A stretch of DNA of 64,000 bases, taken from assembly GCF_932274485.2 (NCBI RefSeq), contig NC_065887.2:42613201-42677200 (forward strand), in the 5' to 3' direction. The DNA is from Patella vulgata. Its lineage: Eukaryota > Mollusca > Gastropoda > Patellidae. Both the position numbers and the translations under genes were made by a program. Below, piece by piece: positions 47,119 through 61,800 of the stretch; the first letter of the stretch is position 1; every line of letters starts with the position of its first letter. Under the pieces are notes generated by a model. The model had not been told where the DNA came from. It saw only the letters and a program-made list of their open reading frames with translations, and ran no database searches.

Positions 47119-50100
47119 GTCTACAGCACCCGGTGTTCCCAGGCGGTCACCCATCCAAGTACTGAGCGGGCCCGACGTTGCTTAACTTCAGTGATCGGAC
47201 GAGAACTGGTGTTTTCAACGTGATATGGCCGTAGACGACGACAGGTGAAAAAATCCCGCAGTTATCTGTCGCAGAGTGAGCAGTAAATGAGTTTTCTCCC
47301 CCGTCAAAAATATGTTCGCGTCTACAGCACCCGGTGTTCCCAGGCGGTCACCCATCCAAGTACTGAGCGGGCCCGACGTTGCTTAACTTCAGTGATCGGA
47401 CGAGAACTGGTGTTTTCAACGTGATATGGCCGTAGACGACGACAGGTGAAAAAATCCCGCAGTTATCTGTCGCAGAGTGAGCAGTAAATGAGTTTTCTCC
47501 CCAGTCAAAAACATGTTCGCGTCTACAGCACCCGGTGTTCCCAGGCGGTCACCCATCCAAGTACTGAGCGGGCCCGACGTTGCTTAACTTCAGTGATCGG
47601 ACGAGAACTGGTGTTTTCAACGTGATATGGCCGTAGACGACGACAGGTGAAAAAATCCCGCAGTTATCTGTCGCAGAGTGAGCAGTAAATGGGTTTTCTC
47701 CCCCGTCAAAAACATGTTCGCGTCTACAGCACCCGGTGTTCCCAGGCGGTCACCCATCCAAGTACTGAGCGGGCCCGACGTTGCTTAACTTCAGTGATCG
47801 GACGAGAACTGGTGTTTTCAACGTGATATGGCCGTAGACGACGACAGGTGAAAAAATCCCGCAGTTATCTGTCGCAGAGTGAGCAGTAAATGAGTTTTCT
47901 CCCCCGTCAAAAACATGTTCGCGTCTACAGCACCCGGTGTTCCCAGGCGGTCACCCATCCAAGTACTGAGCGGGCTCGACGTTGCTTAACTTCAGTGATC
48001 GGACGAGAACTGGTGTTTTCAACGTGATATGGCCGTAGACGACGACAGGTGAAAAAATCCCGCAGTTATCTGTCGCAGAGTGAGCAGTAAATAGGCAATA
48101 TCTGTCGCAGAGTGAGCAGTAAATGAGTTTTCTCAGCCGTCAAAAACATGTTCGCGTCTACAGCACCCGGTGTTCCCAGGCGGTCACCCATCCAAGTACT
48201 GAGCGGGCCCGACGTTGCTTAACTTCAGTGATCGGACGAGAACTGGTGTTTTCAACGTGATATGGCCGTAGACGACGACAGGTGAAAAAATCCCGCAGTT
48301 ATCTGTCGCAGAGTGAGCAGTAAATGAGTTTTCTCCCCCGTCAAAAACATGTTCGCGTCTACAGCACCCGGTGTTCCCAGGCGGTCACCCATCCAAGTAC
48401 TGAGCGGGCCCGACGTTGCTTAACTTCAGTGATCGGACGAGAACTGGTGTTTTCAACGTGATATGGCCGTAGACGACGACAGGTGAAAAAATCCCGCAGT
48501 TATCTGTCGCAGAGTGAGCAGTAAATGAGTTTTCTCCCCCGTCAAAAACATGTTCGCGTCTACAGCACCCGGTGTTCCCAGGCGGTCACCCATCCAAGTA
48601 CTGAGCGGGCCCGACGTTGCTTAACTTCAGTGATCGGACGAGAACTGGTGTTTTCAACGTGATATGGCCGTAGACGACGACAGGTGAAAAAATCCCGCAG
48701 TTATCTGTCGCAGAGTGAGCAGTAAATAGGCAATATCTGTCGCAGAGTGAGCAGTAAATGAGTTTTCTCAGCCGTCAAAAACATGTTCGCGTCTACAGCA
48801 CCCGGTGTTCCCAGGCGGTCACCCATCCAAGTACTGAGCGGGCCCGACGTTGCTTAACTTCAGTGATCGGACGAGAACTGGTGTTTTCAACGTGATATGG
48901 CCGTAGACGACGACAGGTGAAAAAATCCCGCAGTTATCTGTCGCAGAGTGAGCAGTAAATGAGTTTTCTCCCCCGTCAAAAACATGTTCGCGTCTACAGC
49001 ACCCGGTGTTCCCAGGCGGTCACCCATCCAAGTACTGAGCGGGCCCGACGTTGCTTAACTTCAGTGATCGGACGAGAACTGGTGTTTTCAACGTGATATG
49101 GCCGTAGACGACGACAGGTGAAAAAATCCCGCAGTTATCTGTCGCAGAGTGAGCAGTAAATAGGCAATATCTGTCGCAGAGTGAGCAGTAAATGAGTTTT
49201 CTCAGCCGTCAAAAACATGTTCGCGTCTACAGCACCCGGTGTTCCCAGGCGGTCACCCATCCAAGTACTGAGCGGGCCCGACGTTGCTTAACTTCAGTGA
49301 TCGGACGAGAACTGGTGTTTTCAACGTGATATGGCCGTAGACGACGACAGGTGAAAAAATCCCGCAGTTATCTGTCGCAGAGTGAGCAGTAAATGAGTTT
49401 TCTCAGCCGTCAAAAACATGTTCGCGTCTACAGCACCCGGTGTTCCCAGGCGGTCACCCATCCAAGTACTGAGCGGGCCCGACGTTGCTTAACTTCAGTG
49501 ATCGGACGAGAACTGGTGTTTTCAACGTGATATGGCCGTAGACGACGACAGGTGAAAAAATCCCGCAGTTATCTGTCGCAGAGTGAGCAGTAAATGAGTT
49601 TTCTCCCCCGTCAAAAATATGTTCGCGTCTACAGCACCCGGTGTTCCCAGGCGGTCACCCATCCAAGTACTGAGCGGGCCCGACGTTGCTTAACTTCAGT
49701 GATCGGACGAGAACTGGTGTTTTCAACGTGATATGGCCGTAGACGACGACAGGTGAAAAAATCCCGCAGTTATCTGTCGCAGAGTGAGCAGTAAATGAGT
49801 TTTCTCCCCAGTCAAAAACATGTTCGCGTCTACAGCACCCGGTGTTCCCAGGCGGTCACCCATCCAAGTACTGAGCGGGCCCGACGTTGCTTAACTTCAG
49901 TGATCGGACGAGAACTGGTGTTTTCAACGTGATATGGCCGTAGACGACGACAGGTGAAAAAATCCCGCAGTTATCTGTCGCAGAGTGAGCAGTAAATGGG
50001 TTTTCTCCCCCGTCAAAAACATGTTCGCGTCTACAGCACCCGGTGTTCCCAGGCGGTCACCCATCCAAGTACTGAGCGGGCCCGACGTTGCTTAACTTCA

Positions 50101-53100
50101 GTGATCGGACGAGAACTGGTGTTTTCAACGTGATATGGCCGTAGACGACGACAGGTGAAAAAATCCCGCAGTTATCTGTCGCAGAGTGAGCAGTAAATGA
50201 GTTTTCTCCCCCGTCAAAAACATGTTCGCGTCTACAGCACCCGGTGTTCCCAGGCGGTCACCCATCCAAGTACTGAGCGGGCTCGACGTTGCTTAACTTC
50301 AGTGATCGGACGAGAACTGGTGTTTTCAACGTGATATGGCCGTAGACGACGACAGGTGAAAAAATCCCGCAGTTATCTGTCGCAGAGTGAGCAGTAAATA
50401 GGCAATATCTGTCGCAGAGTGAGCAGTAAATGAGTTTTCTCAGCCGTCAAAAACATGTTCGCGTCTACAGCACCCGGTGTTCCCAGGCGGTCACCCATCC
50501 AAGTACTGAGCGGGCCCGACGTTGCTTAACTTCAGTGATCGGACGAGAACTGGTGTTTTCAACGTGATATGGCCGTAGACGACGACAGGTGAAAAAATCC
50601 CGCAGTTATCTGTCGCAGAGTGAGCAGTAAATGAGTTTTCTCCCCCGTCAAAAACATGTTCGCGTCTACAGCACCCGGTGTTCCCAGGCGGTCACCCATC
50701 CAAGTACTGAGCGGGCCCGACGTTGCTTAACTTCAGTGATCGGACGAGAACTGGTGTTTTCAACGTGATATGGCCGTAGACGACGACAGGTGAAAAAATC
50801 CCGCAGTTATCTGTCGCAGAGTGAGCAGTAAATGAGTTTTCTCCCCCGTCAAAAACATGTTCGCGTCTACAGCACCCGGTGTTCCCAGGCGGTCACCCAT
50901 CCAAGTACTGAGCGGGCCCGACGTTGCTTAACTTCAGTGATCGGACGAGAACTGGTGTTTTCAACGTGATATGGCCGTAGACGACGACAGGTGAAAAAAT
51001 CCCGCAGTTATCTGTCGCAGAGTGAGCAGTAAATAGGCAATATCTGTCGCAGAGTGAGCAGTAAATGAGTTTTCTCAGCCGTCAAAAACATGTTCGCGTC
51101 TACAGCACCCGGTGTTCCCAGGCGGTCACCCATCCAAGTACTGAGCGGGCCCGACGTTGCTTAACTTCAGTGATCGGACGAGAACTGGTGTTTTCAACGT
51201 GATATGGCCGTAGACGACGACAGGTGAAAAAATCCCGCAGTTATCTGTCGCAGAGTGAGCAGTAAATGAGTTTTCTCCCCCGTCAAAAACATGTTCGCGT
51301 CTACAGCACCCGGTGTTCCCAGGCGGTCACCCATCCAAGTACTGAGCGGGCCCGACGTTGCTTAACTTCAGTGATCGGACGAGAACTGGTGTTTTCAACG
51401 TGATATGGCCGTAGACGACGACAGGTGAAAAAATCCCGCAGTTATCTGTCGCAGAGTGAGCAGTAAATAGGCAATATCTGTCGCAGAGTGAGCAGTAAAT
51501 GAGTTTTCTCAGCCGTCAAAAACATGTTCGCGTCTACAGCACCCGGTGTTCCCAGGCGGTCACCCATCCAAGTACTGAGCGGGCCCGACGTTGCTTAACT
51601 TCAGTGATCGGACGAGAACTGGTGTTTTCAACGTGATATGGCCGTAGACGACGACAGGTGAAAAAATCCCGCAGTTATCTGTCGCAGAGTGAGCAGTAAA
51701 TGAGTTTTCTCAGCCGTCAAAAACATGTTCGCGTCTACAGCACCCGGTGTTCCCAGGCGGTCACCCATCCAAGTACTGAGCGGGCCCGACGTTGCTTAAC
51801 TTCAGTGATCGGACGAGAACTGGTGTTTTCAACGTGATATGGCCGTAGACGACGACAGGTGAAAAAATCCCGCAGTTATCTGTCGCAGAGTGAGCAGTAA
51901 ATAGGCAATATCTGTCGCAGAGTGAGCAGTAAATGAGTTTTCTCAGCCGTCAAAAACATGTTCGCGTCTACAGCACCCGGTGTTCCCAGGCGGTCACCCA
52001 TCCAAGTACTGAGCGGGCCCGACGTTGCTTAACTTTAGTGATCGGACGAGAACTGGTGTTTTCAACGTGATATGGCCGTAGACGACGACAGGTGAAAAAA
52101 TCCCGCAGTTATCTGTCGCAGAGTGAGCAGTAAATGAGTTTTCTCCCCCGTCAAAAACATGTTCGCGTCTACAGCACCCGGTGTTCCCAGGCGGTCACCC
52201 ATCCAAGTACTGAGCGGGCCCGACGTTGCTTAACTTCAGTGATCGGACGAGAACTGGTGTTTTCAACGTGATATGGCCGTAGACGACGACAGGTGAAAAA
52301 ATCCCGCAGTTATCTGTCGCAGAGTGAGCAGTAAATGAGTTTTCTCCCCCGTCAAAAACATGTTCGCGTCTACAGCACCCGGTGTTCCCAGGCGGTCACC
52401 CATCCAAGTACTGAGCGGGCCCGACGTTGCTTAACTTCAGTGATCGGACGAGAACTGGTGTTTTCAACGTGATATGGCCGTAGACGACGACAGGTGAAAA
52501 AATCCCGCAGTTATCTGTCGCAGAGTGAGCAGTAAATGAGTTTTCTCCCCCGTCAAAAACATGTTCGCGTCTACAGCACCCGGTGTTCCCAGGCGGTCAC
52601 CCATCCAAGTACTGAGCGGGCCCGACGTTGCTTAACTTCAGTGATCGGACGAGAACTGGTGTTTTCAACGTGATATGGCCGTAGACGACGACAGGTGAAA
52701 AAATCCCGCAGTTATCTGTCGCAGAGTGAGCAGTAAATGAGTTTTCTCCCCCGTCAAAAACATGTTCGCGTCTACAGCACCCGGTGTTCCCAGGCGGTCA
52801 CCCATCCAAGTACTGAGCGGGCCCGACGTTGCTTAACTTCAGTGATCGGACGAGAACTGGTGTTTTCAACGTGATATGGCCGTAGACGACGACAGGTGAA
52901 AAAATCCCGCAGTTATCTGTCGCAGAGTGAGCAGTAAATGAGTTTTCTCCCCCGTCAAAAACATGTTCGCGTCTACAGCACCCGGTGTTCCCAGGCGGTC
53001 ACCCATCCAAGTACTGAGCGGGCCCGACGTTGCTTAACTTCAGTGATCGGACGAGAACTGGTGTTTTCAACGTGATATGGCCGTAGACGACGACAGGTGA

Positions 53101-53289
53101 AAAAATCCCGCAGTTATCTGTCGCAGAGTGAGCAGTAAATGAGTTTTCTCCCCCGTCAAAAACATGTTCGCGTCTACAGCACCCGGTGTTCCCAGGCGGT
53201 CACCCATCCAAGTACTGAGCGGGCCCGACGTTTTTTAACTTCAGTGATCGGACGAGAACTGGTGTTTTCAACGTGATATGGCCGTAGAC
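47119..53289 (-). rRNA. 5S rRNA genes 134-163
   Basis: 30 genes. Starts: 47119, 47320, 47521, 47722, 47923; 48156, 48357, 48558; 48791, 48992; 49225, 49426, 49627, 49828, 50029, 50230; 50463, 50664, 50865; 51098, 51299; 51532, 51733; 51966, 52167, 52368, 52569, 52770, 52971, 53172. G65A is in 47923 and 50230, and G48A in 51966. The spacers before 47320 and 49627 both read AAAAATATG, tying those two blocks together. Gene 53172 has two changes in the A box (G56A, C57A) and may be a weak or dead copy. Confidence 0.95.
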
Positions 53290-53404
53290 GACGACAGGTG
53301 AAAAAATCCCGCAGTTATCTGTCGCAGAGTGAGCAGTAAATAGGCAATATCTGTCGCAGAGTGAGCAGTAAATGAGTTTTCTCAGCCGTCAAAAACATGT
53401 TCGC

Positions 53405-56400
53405 GTCTACAGCACCCGGTGTTCCCAGGCGGTCACCCATCCAAGTACTGAGCGGGCCCGACGTTGCTTAACTTCAGTGATCGGACGAGAACTGGTGTTT
53501 TCAACGTGATATGGCCGTAGACGACGACAGGTGAAAAAATCCCGCAGTTATCTGTCGCAGAGTGAGCAGTAAATGAGTTTTCTCCCCCGTCAAAAACATG
53601 TTCGCGTCTACAGCACCCGGTGTTCCCAGGCGGTCACCCATCCAAGTACTGAGCGGGCCCGACGTTGCTTAACTTCAGTGATCGGACGAGAACTGGTGTT
53701 TTCAACGTGATATGGCCGTAGACGACGACAGGTGAAAAAATCCCGCAGTTATCTGTCGCAGAGTGAGCAGTAAATGAGTTTTCTCCCCAGTCAAAAACAT
53801 GTTCGCGTCTACAGCACCCGGTGTTCCCAGGCGGTCACCCATCCAAGTACTGAGCGGGCCCGACGTTGCTTAACTTCAGTGATCGGACGAGAACTGGTGT
53901 TTTCAACGTGATATGGCCGTAGACGACGACAGGTGAAAAAATCCCGCAGTTATCTGTCGCAGAGTGAGCAGTAAATGGGTTTTCTCCCCCGTCAAAAACA
54001 TGTTCGCGTCTACAGCACCCGGTGTTCCCAGGCGGTCACCCATCCAAGTACTGAGCGGGCCCGACGTTGCTTAACTTCAGTGATCGGACGAGAACTGGTG
54101 TTTTGAACGTGATATGGCCGTAGACGACGACAGGTGAAAAAATCCCGCAGTTATCTGTCGCAGAGTGAGCAGTAAATGAGTTTTCTCCCCCGTCAAAAAC
54201 ATGTTCGCGTCTACAGCACCCGGTGTTCCCAGGCGGTCACCCATCCAAGTACTGAGCGGGCTCGACGTTGCTTAACTTCAGTGATCGGACGAGAACTGGT
54301 GTTTTCAACGTGATATGGCCGTAGACGACGACAGGTGAAAAAATCCCGCAGTTATCTGTCGCAGAGTGAGCAGTAAATGAGTTTTCTCCCCCGTCAAAAA
54401 CATGTTCGCGTCTACAGCACCCGGTGTTCCCAGGCGGTCACCCATCCAAGTACTGAGCGGGCCCGACGTTGCTTAACTTCAGTGATCGGACGAGAACTGG
54501 TGTTTTCAACGTGATATGGCCGTAGACGACGACAGGTGAAAAAATCCCGCAGTTATCTGTCGCAGAGTGAGCAGTAAATGAGTTTTCTCCCCCGTCAAAA
54601 ACATGTTCGCGTCTACAGCACCCGGTGTTCCCAGGCGGTCACCCATCCAAGTACTGAGCGGGCCCGACGTTGCTTAACTTCAGTGATCGGACGAGAACTG
54701 GTGTTTTCAACGTGATATGGCCGTAGACGACGACAGGTGAAAAAATCCCGCAGTTATCTGTCGCAGAGTGAGCAGTAAATGAGTTTTCTCCCCCGTCAAA
54801 AACATGTTCGCGTCTACAGCACCCGGTGTTCCCAGGCGGTCACCCATCCAAGTACTGAGCGGGCCCGACGTTGCTTAACTTCAGTGATCGGACGAGAACT
54901 GGTGTTTTCAACGTGATATGGCCGTAGACGACGACAGGTGAAAAAATCCCGCAGTTATCTGTCGCAGAGTGAGCAGTAAATGAGTTTTCTCCCCCGTCAA
55001 AAACATGTTCGCGTCTACAGCACCCGGTGTTCCCAGGCGGTCACCCATCCAAGTACTGAGCGGGCCCGACGTTGCTTAACTTCAGTGATCGGACGAGAAC
55101 TGGTGTTTTCAACGTGATATGGCCGTAGACGACGACAGGTGAAAAAATCCCGCAGTTATCTGTCGCAGAGTGAGCAGTAAATAGGCAATATCTGTCGCAG
55201 AGTGAGCAGTAAATGAGTTTTCTCAGCCGTCAAAAACATGTTCGCGTCTACAGCACCCGGTGTTCCCAGGCGGTCACCCATCCAAGTACTGAGCGGGCCC
55301 GACGTTGCTTAACTTCAGTGATCGGACGAGAACTGGTGTTTTCAACGTGATATGGCCGTAGACGACGACAGGTGAAAAAATCCCGCAGTTATCTGTCGCA
55401 GAGTGAGCAGTAAATGAGTTTTCTCCCCCGTCAAAAACATGTTCGCGTCTACAGCACCCGGTGTTCCCAGGCGGTCACCCATCCAAGTACTGAGCGGGCC
55501 CGACGTTGCTTAACTTCAGTGATCGGACGAGAACTGGTGTTTTCAACGTGATATGGCCGTAGACGACGACAGGTGAATAAATCCCGCAGTTATCTGTCGC
55601 AGAGTGAGCAGTAAATGAGTTTTCTCCCCAGTCAAAAACATGTTCGCGTCTACAGCACCCGGTGTTCCCAGGCGGTCACCCATCCAAGTACTGAGCGGGC
55701 CCGACGTTGCTTAACTTCAGTGATCGGACGAGAACTGGTGTTTTCAACGTGATATGGCCGTAGACGACGACAGGTGAAAAAATCCCGCAGTTATCTGTCG
55801 CAGAGTGAGCAGTAAATGGGTTTTCTCCCCCGTCAAAAACATGTTCGCGTCTACAGCACCCGGTGTTCCCAGGCGGTCACCCATCCAAGTACTGAGCGGG
55901 CCCGACGTTGCTTAACTTCAGTGATCGGACGAGAACTGGTGTTTTCAACGTGATATGGCCGTAGACGACGACAGGTGAAAAAATCCCGCAGTTATCTGTC
56001 GCAGAGTGAGCAGTAAATGAGTTTTCTCCCCCGTCAAAAACATGTTCGCGTCTACAGCACCCGGTGTTCCCAGGCGGTCACCCATCCAAGTACTGAGCGG
56101 GCTCGACGTTGCTTAACTTCAGTGATCGGACGAGAACTGGTGTTTTCAACGTGATATGGCCGTAGACGACGACAGGTGAAAAAATCCCGCAGTTATCTGT
56201 CGCAGAGTGAGCAGTAAATAGGCAATATCTGTCGCAGAGTGAGCAGTAAATGAGTTTTCTCAGCCGTCAAAAACATGTTCGCGTCTACAGCACCCGGTGT
56301 TCCCAGGCGGTCACCCATCCAAGTACTGAGCGGGCCCGACGTTGCTTAACTTCAGTGATCGGACGAGAACTGGTGTTTTCAACGTGATATGGCCGTAGAC

Positions 56401-58707
56401 GACGACAGGTGAAAAAATCCCGCAGTTATCTGTCGCAGAGTGAGCAGTAAATGAGTTTTCTCCCCCGTCAAAAACATGTTCGCGTCTACAGCACCCGGTG
56501 TTCCCAGGCGGTCACCCATCCAAGTACTGAGCGGGCCCGACGTTGCTTAACTTCAGTGATCGGACGAGAACTGGTGTTTTCAACGTGATATGGCCGTAGA
56601 CGACGACAGGTGAAAAAATCCCGCAGTTATCTGTCGCAGAGTGAGCAGTAAATGAGTTTTCTCCCCCGTCAAAAACATGTTCGCGTCTACAGCACCCGGT
56701 GTTCCCAGGCGGTCACCCATCCAAGTACTGAGCGGGCCCGACGTTGCTTAACTTCAGTGATCGGACGAGAACTGGTGTTTTCAACGTGATATGGCCGTAG
56801 ACGACGACAGGTGAAAAAATCCCGCAGTTATCTGTCGCAGAGTGAGCAGTAAATAGGCAATATCTGTCGCAGAGTGAGCAGTAAATGAGTTTTCTCAGCC
56901 GTCAAAAACATGTTCGCGTCTACAGCACCCGGTGTTCCCAGGCGGTCACCCATCCAAGTACTGATCGGGCCCGACGTTGCTTAACTTCAGTGATCTGACG
57001 AGAACTGGTGTTTTCAACGTGATATGGCCGTAGACGACGACAGGTGAAAAAATCCCGCAGTTATCTGTCGCAGAGTGAGCAGTAAATGAGTTTTCTCCCC
57101 CGTCAAAAACATGTTCGCGTCTACAGCACCCGGTGTTCCCAGGCGGTCACCCATCCAAGTACTGAGCGGGCCCGACGTTGCTTAACTTCAGTGATCGGAC
57201 GAGAACTGGTGTTTTCAACGTGATATGGCCGTAGACGACGACAGGTGAAAAAATCCCGCAGTTATCTGTCGCAGAGTGAGCAGTAAATAGGCAATATCTG
57301 TCGCAGAGTGAGCAGTAAATGAGTTTTCTCAGCCGTCAAAAACATGTTCGCGTCTACAGCACCCGGTGTTCCCAGGCGGTCACCCATCCAAGTACTGAGC
57401 GGGCCCGACGTTGCTTAACTTCAGTGATCGGACGAGAACTGGTGTTTTCAACGTGATATGGCCGTAGACGACGACAGGTGAAAAAATCCCGCAGTTATCT
57501 GTCGCAGAGTGAGCAGTAAATGAGTTTTCTCAGCCGTCAAAAACATGTTCGCGTCTACAGCACCCGGTGTTCCCAGGCGGTCACCCATCCAAGTACTGAG
57601 CGGGCCCGACGTTGCTTAACTTCAGTGATCGGACGAGAACTGGTGTTTTCAACGTGATATGGCCGTAGACGACGACAGGTGAAAAAATCCCGCAGTTATC
57701 TGTCGCAGAGTGAGCAGTAAATAGGCAATATCTGTCGCAGAGTGAGCAGTAAATGAGTTTTCTCAGCCGTCAAAAACATGTTCGCGTCTACAGCACCCGG
57801 TGTTCCCAGGCGGTCACCCATCCAAGTACTGAGCGGGCCCGACGTTGCTTAACTTTAGTGATCGGACGAGAACTGGTGTTTTCAACGTGATATGGCCGTA
57901 GACGACGACAGGTGAAAAAATCCCGCAGTTATCTGTCGCAGAGTGAGCAGTAAATGAGTTTTCTCCCCCGTCAAAAACATGTTCGCGTCTACAGCACCCG
58001 GTGTTCCCAGGCGGTCACCCATCCAAGTACTGAGCGGGCCCGACGTTGCTTAACTTCAGTGATCGGACGAGAACTGGTGTTTTCAACGTGATATGGCCGT
58101 AGACGACGACAGGTGAAAAAATCCCGCAGTTATCTGTCGCAGAGTGAGCAGTAAATGAGTTTTCTCCCCCGTCAAAAACATGTTCGCGTCTACAGCACCC
58201 GGTGTTCCCAGGCGGTCACCCATCCAAGTACTGAGCGGGCCCGACGTTGCTTAACTTCAGTGATCGGACGAGAACTGGTGTTTTCAACGTGATATGGCCG
58301 TAGACGACGACAGGTGAAAAAATCCCGCAGTTATCTGTCGCAGAGTGAGCAGTAAATGAGTTTTCTCCCCCGTCAAAAACATGTTCGCGTCTACAGCACC
58401 CGGTGTTCCCAGGCGGTCACCCATCCAAGTACTGAGCGGGCCCGACGTTGCTTAACTTCAGTGATCGGACGAGAACTGGTGTTTTCAACGTGATATGGCC
58501 GTAGACGACGACAGGTGAAAAAATCCCGCAGTTATCTGTCGCAGAGTGAGCAGTAAATGAGTTTTCTCCCCCGTCAAAAACATGTTCGCGTCTACAGCAC
58601 CCGGTGTTCCCAGGCGGTCACCCATCCAAGTACTGAGCGGGCCCGACGTTGCTTAACTTCAGTGATCGGACGAGAACTGGTGTTTTCAACGTGATATGGC
58701 CGTAGAC
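53405..58707 (-). rRNA. 5S rRNA genes 164-189, third nonamer and second superblock
   Basis: 26 genes. Starts: 53405, 53606, 53807, 54008, 54209, 54410, 54611, 54812, 55013; 55246, 55447, 55648, 55849, 56050; 56283, 56484, 56685; 56918, 57119; 57352, 57553; 57786, 57987, 58188, 58389, 58590. The first nine form the same 1841-bp nonamer as 36548 and 41500 (G21C in 54008, G65A in 54209). 55246-58822 repeats the 3577-bp superblock. Gene 56918 has C40A and C71A; 57786 has G48A. Confidence 0.95.
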
Positions 58708-58822
58708 GACGACAGGTGAAAAAATCCCGCAGTTATCTGTCGCAGAGTGAGCAGTAAATAGGCAATATCTGTCGCAGAGTGAGCAGTAAATGAGTTTTCT
58801 CAGCCGTCAAAAACATGTTCGC

Positions 58823-61800
58823 GTCTACAGCACCCGGTGTTCCCAGGCGGTCACCCATCCAAGTACTGAGCGGGCCCGACGTTGCTTAACTTCAGTGATC
58901 GGACGAGAACTGGTGTTTTCAACGTGATATGGCCGTAGACGACGACAGGTGAAAAAATCCCGCAGTTATCTGTCGCAGAGTGAGCAGTAAATGAGTTTTC
59001 TCCCCCGTCAAAAACATGTTCGCGTCTACAGCACCCGGTGTTCCCAGGCGGTCACCCATCCAAGTACTGAGCGGGCCCGACGTTGCTTAACTTCAGTGAT
59101 CGGACGAGAACTGGTGTTTTCAACGTGATATGGCCGTAGACGACGACAGGTGAAAAAATCCCGCAGTTATCTGTCGCAGAGTGAGCAGTAAATGAGTTTT
59201 CTCCCCAGTCAAAAACATGTTCGCGTCTACAGCACCCGGTGTTCCCAGGCGGTCACCCATCCAAGTACTGAGCGGGCCCGACGTTGCTTAACTTCAGTGA
59301 TCGGACGAGAACTGGTGTTTTCAACGTGATATGGCCGTAGACGACGACAGGTGAAAAAATCCCGCAGTTATCTGTCGCAGAGTGAGCAGTAAATAGGCAA
59401 TATCTGTCGCAGAGTGAGCAGTAAATGAGTTTTCTCAGCCGTCAAAAACATGTTCGCGTCTACAGCACCCGGTGTTCCCAGGCGGTCACCCATCCAAGTA
59501 CTGAGCGGGCCCGACGTTGCTTAACTTCAGTGATCTGACGAGAACTGGTGTTTTCAACGTGATATGGCCGTAGACGACGACAGGTGAAAAAATCCCGCAG
59601 TTATCTGTCGCAGAGTGAGCAGTAAATGAGTTTTCTCCCCCGTCAAAAACATGTTCGCGTCTACAGCACCCGGTGTTCCCAGGCGGTCACCCATCCAAGT
59701 ACTGAGCGGGCCCGACGTTGCTTAACTTCAGTGATCGGACGAGAACTGGTGTTTTCAACGTGATATGGCCGTAGACGACGACAGGTGAAAAAATCCCGCA
59801 GTTATCTGTCGCAGAGTGAGCAGTAAATAGGCAATATCTGTCGCAGAGTGAGCAGTAAATGAGTTTTCTCAGCCGTCAAAAACATGTTCGCGTCTACAGC
59901 ACCCGGTGTTCCCAGGCGGTCACCCATCCAAGTACTGAGCGGGCCCGACGTTGCTTAACTTTAGTGATCGGACGAGAACTGGTGTTTTCAACGTGATATG
60001 GCCGTAGACGACGACAGGTGAAAAAATCCCGCAGTTATCTGTCGCAGAGTGAGCAGTAAATGAGTTTTCTCCCCCGTCAAAAACATGTTCGCGTCTACAG
60101 CACCCGGTGTTCCCAGGCGGTCACCCATCGAAGTACTGAGCGGGCCCGACGTTGCTTAACTTCAGTGATCGGACGAGAACTGGTGTTTTCAACGTGATAT
60201 GGCCGTAGACGACGACAGGTGAAAAAATCCCGCAGTTATCTGTCGCAGAGTGAGCAGTAAATGAGTTTTCTCCCCCGTCAAAAACATGTTCGCGTCTACA
60301 GCACCCGGTGTTCCCAGGCGGTCACCCATCCAAGTACTGAGCGGGCCCGACGTTGCTTAACTTCAGTGATCGGACGAGAACTGGTGTTTTCAACGTGATA
60401 TGGCCGTAGACGACGACAGGTGAAAAAATCCCGCAGTTATCTGTCGCAGAGTGAGCAGTAAATGAGTTTTCTCCCCCGTCAAAAACATGTTCGCGTCTAC
60501 AGCACCCGGTGTTCCCAGGCGGTCACCCATCCAAGTACTGAGCGGGCCCGACGTTGCTTAACTTCAGTGATCGGACGAGAACTGGTGTTTTCAACGTGAT
60601 ATGGCCGTAGACGACGACAGGTGAAAAAATCCCGCAGTTATCTGTCGCAGAGTGAGCAGTAAATGAGTTTTCTCCCCCGTCAAAAACATGTTCGCGTCTA
60701 CAGCACCCGGTGTTCCCAGGCGGTCACCCATCCAAGTACTGAGCGGGCCCGACGTTGCTTAACTTCAGTGATCGGACGAGAACTGGTGTTTTCAACGTGA
60801 TATGGCCGTAGACGACGACAGGTGAAAAAATCCCGCAGTTATCTGTCGCAGAGTGAGCAGTAAATAGGCAATATCTGTCGCAGAGTGAGCAGTAAATGAG
60901 TTTTCTCAGCCGTCAAAAACATGTTCGCGTCTACAGCACCCGGTGTTCCCAGGCGGTCACCCATCCAAGTACTGAGCGGGCCCGACGTTGCTTAACTTCA
61001 GTGATCGGACGAGAACTGGTGTTTTCAACGTGATATGGCCGTAGACGACGACAGGTGAAAAAATCCCGCAGTTATCTGTCGCAGAGTGAGCAGTAAATGA
61101 GTTTTCTCCCCCGTCAAAAACATGTTCGCGTCTACAGCACCCGGTGTTCCCAGGCGGTCACCCATCCAAGTACTGAGCGGGCCCGACGTTGCTTAACTTC
61201 AGTGATCGGACGAGAACTGGTGTTTTCAACGTGATATGGCCGTAGACGACGACAGGTGAAAAAATCCCGCAGTTATCTGTCGCAGAGTGAGCAGTAAATG
61301 AGTTTTCTCCCCAGTCAAAAACATGTTCGCGTCTACAGCACCCGGTGTTCCCAGGCGGTCACCCATCCAAGTACTGAGCGGGCCCGACGTTGCTTAACTT
61401 CAGTGATCGGACGAGAACTGGTGTTTTCAACGTGATATGGCCGTAGACGACGACAGGTGAAAAAATCCCGCAGTTATCTGTCGCAGAGTGAGCAGTAAAT
61501 GGGTTTTCTCCCCCGTCAAAAACATGTTCGCGTCTACAGCACCCGGTGTTCCCAGGCGGTCACCCATCCAAGTACTGAGCGGGCCCGACGTTGCTTAACT
61601 TCAGTGATCGGACGAGAACTGGTGTTTTCAACGTGATATGGCCGTAGACGACGACAGGTGAAAAAATCCCGCAGTTATCTGTCGCAGAGTGAGCAGTAAA
61701 TGAGTTTTCTCCCCCGTCAAAAACATGTTCGCGTCTACAGCACCCGGTGTTCCCAGGCGGTCACCCATCCAAGTACTGAGCGGGCTCGACGTTGCTTAAC

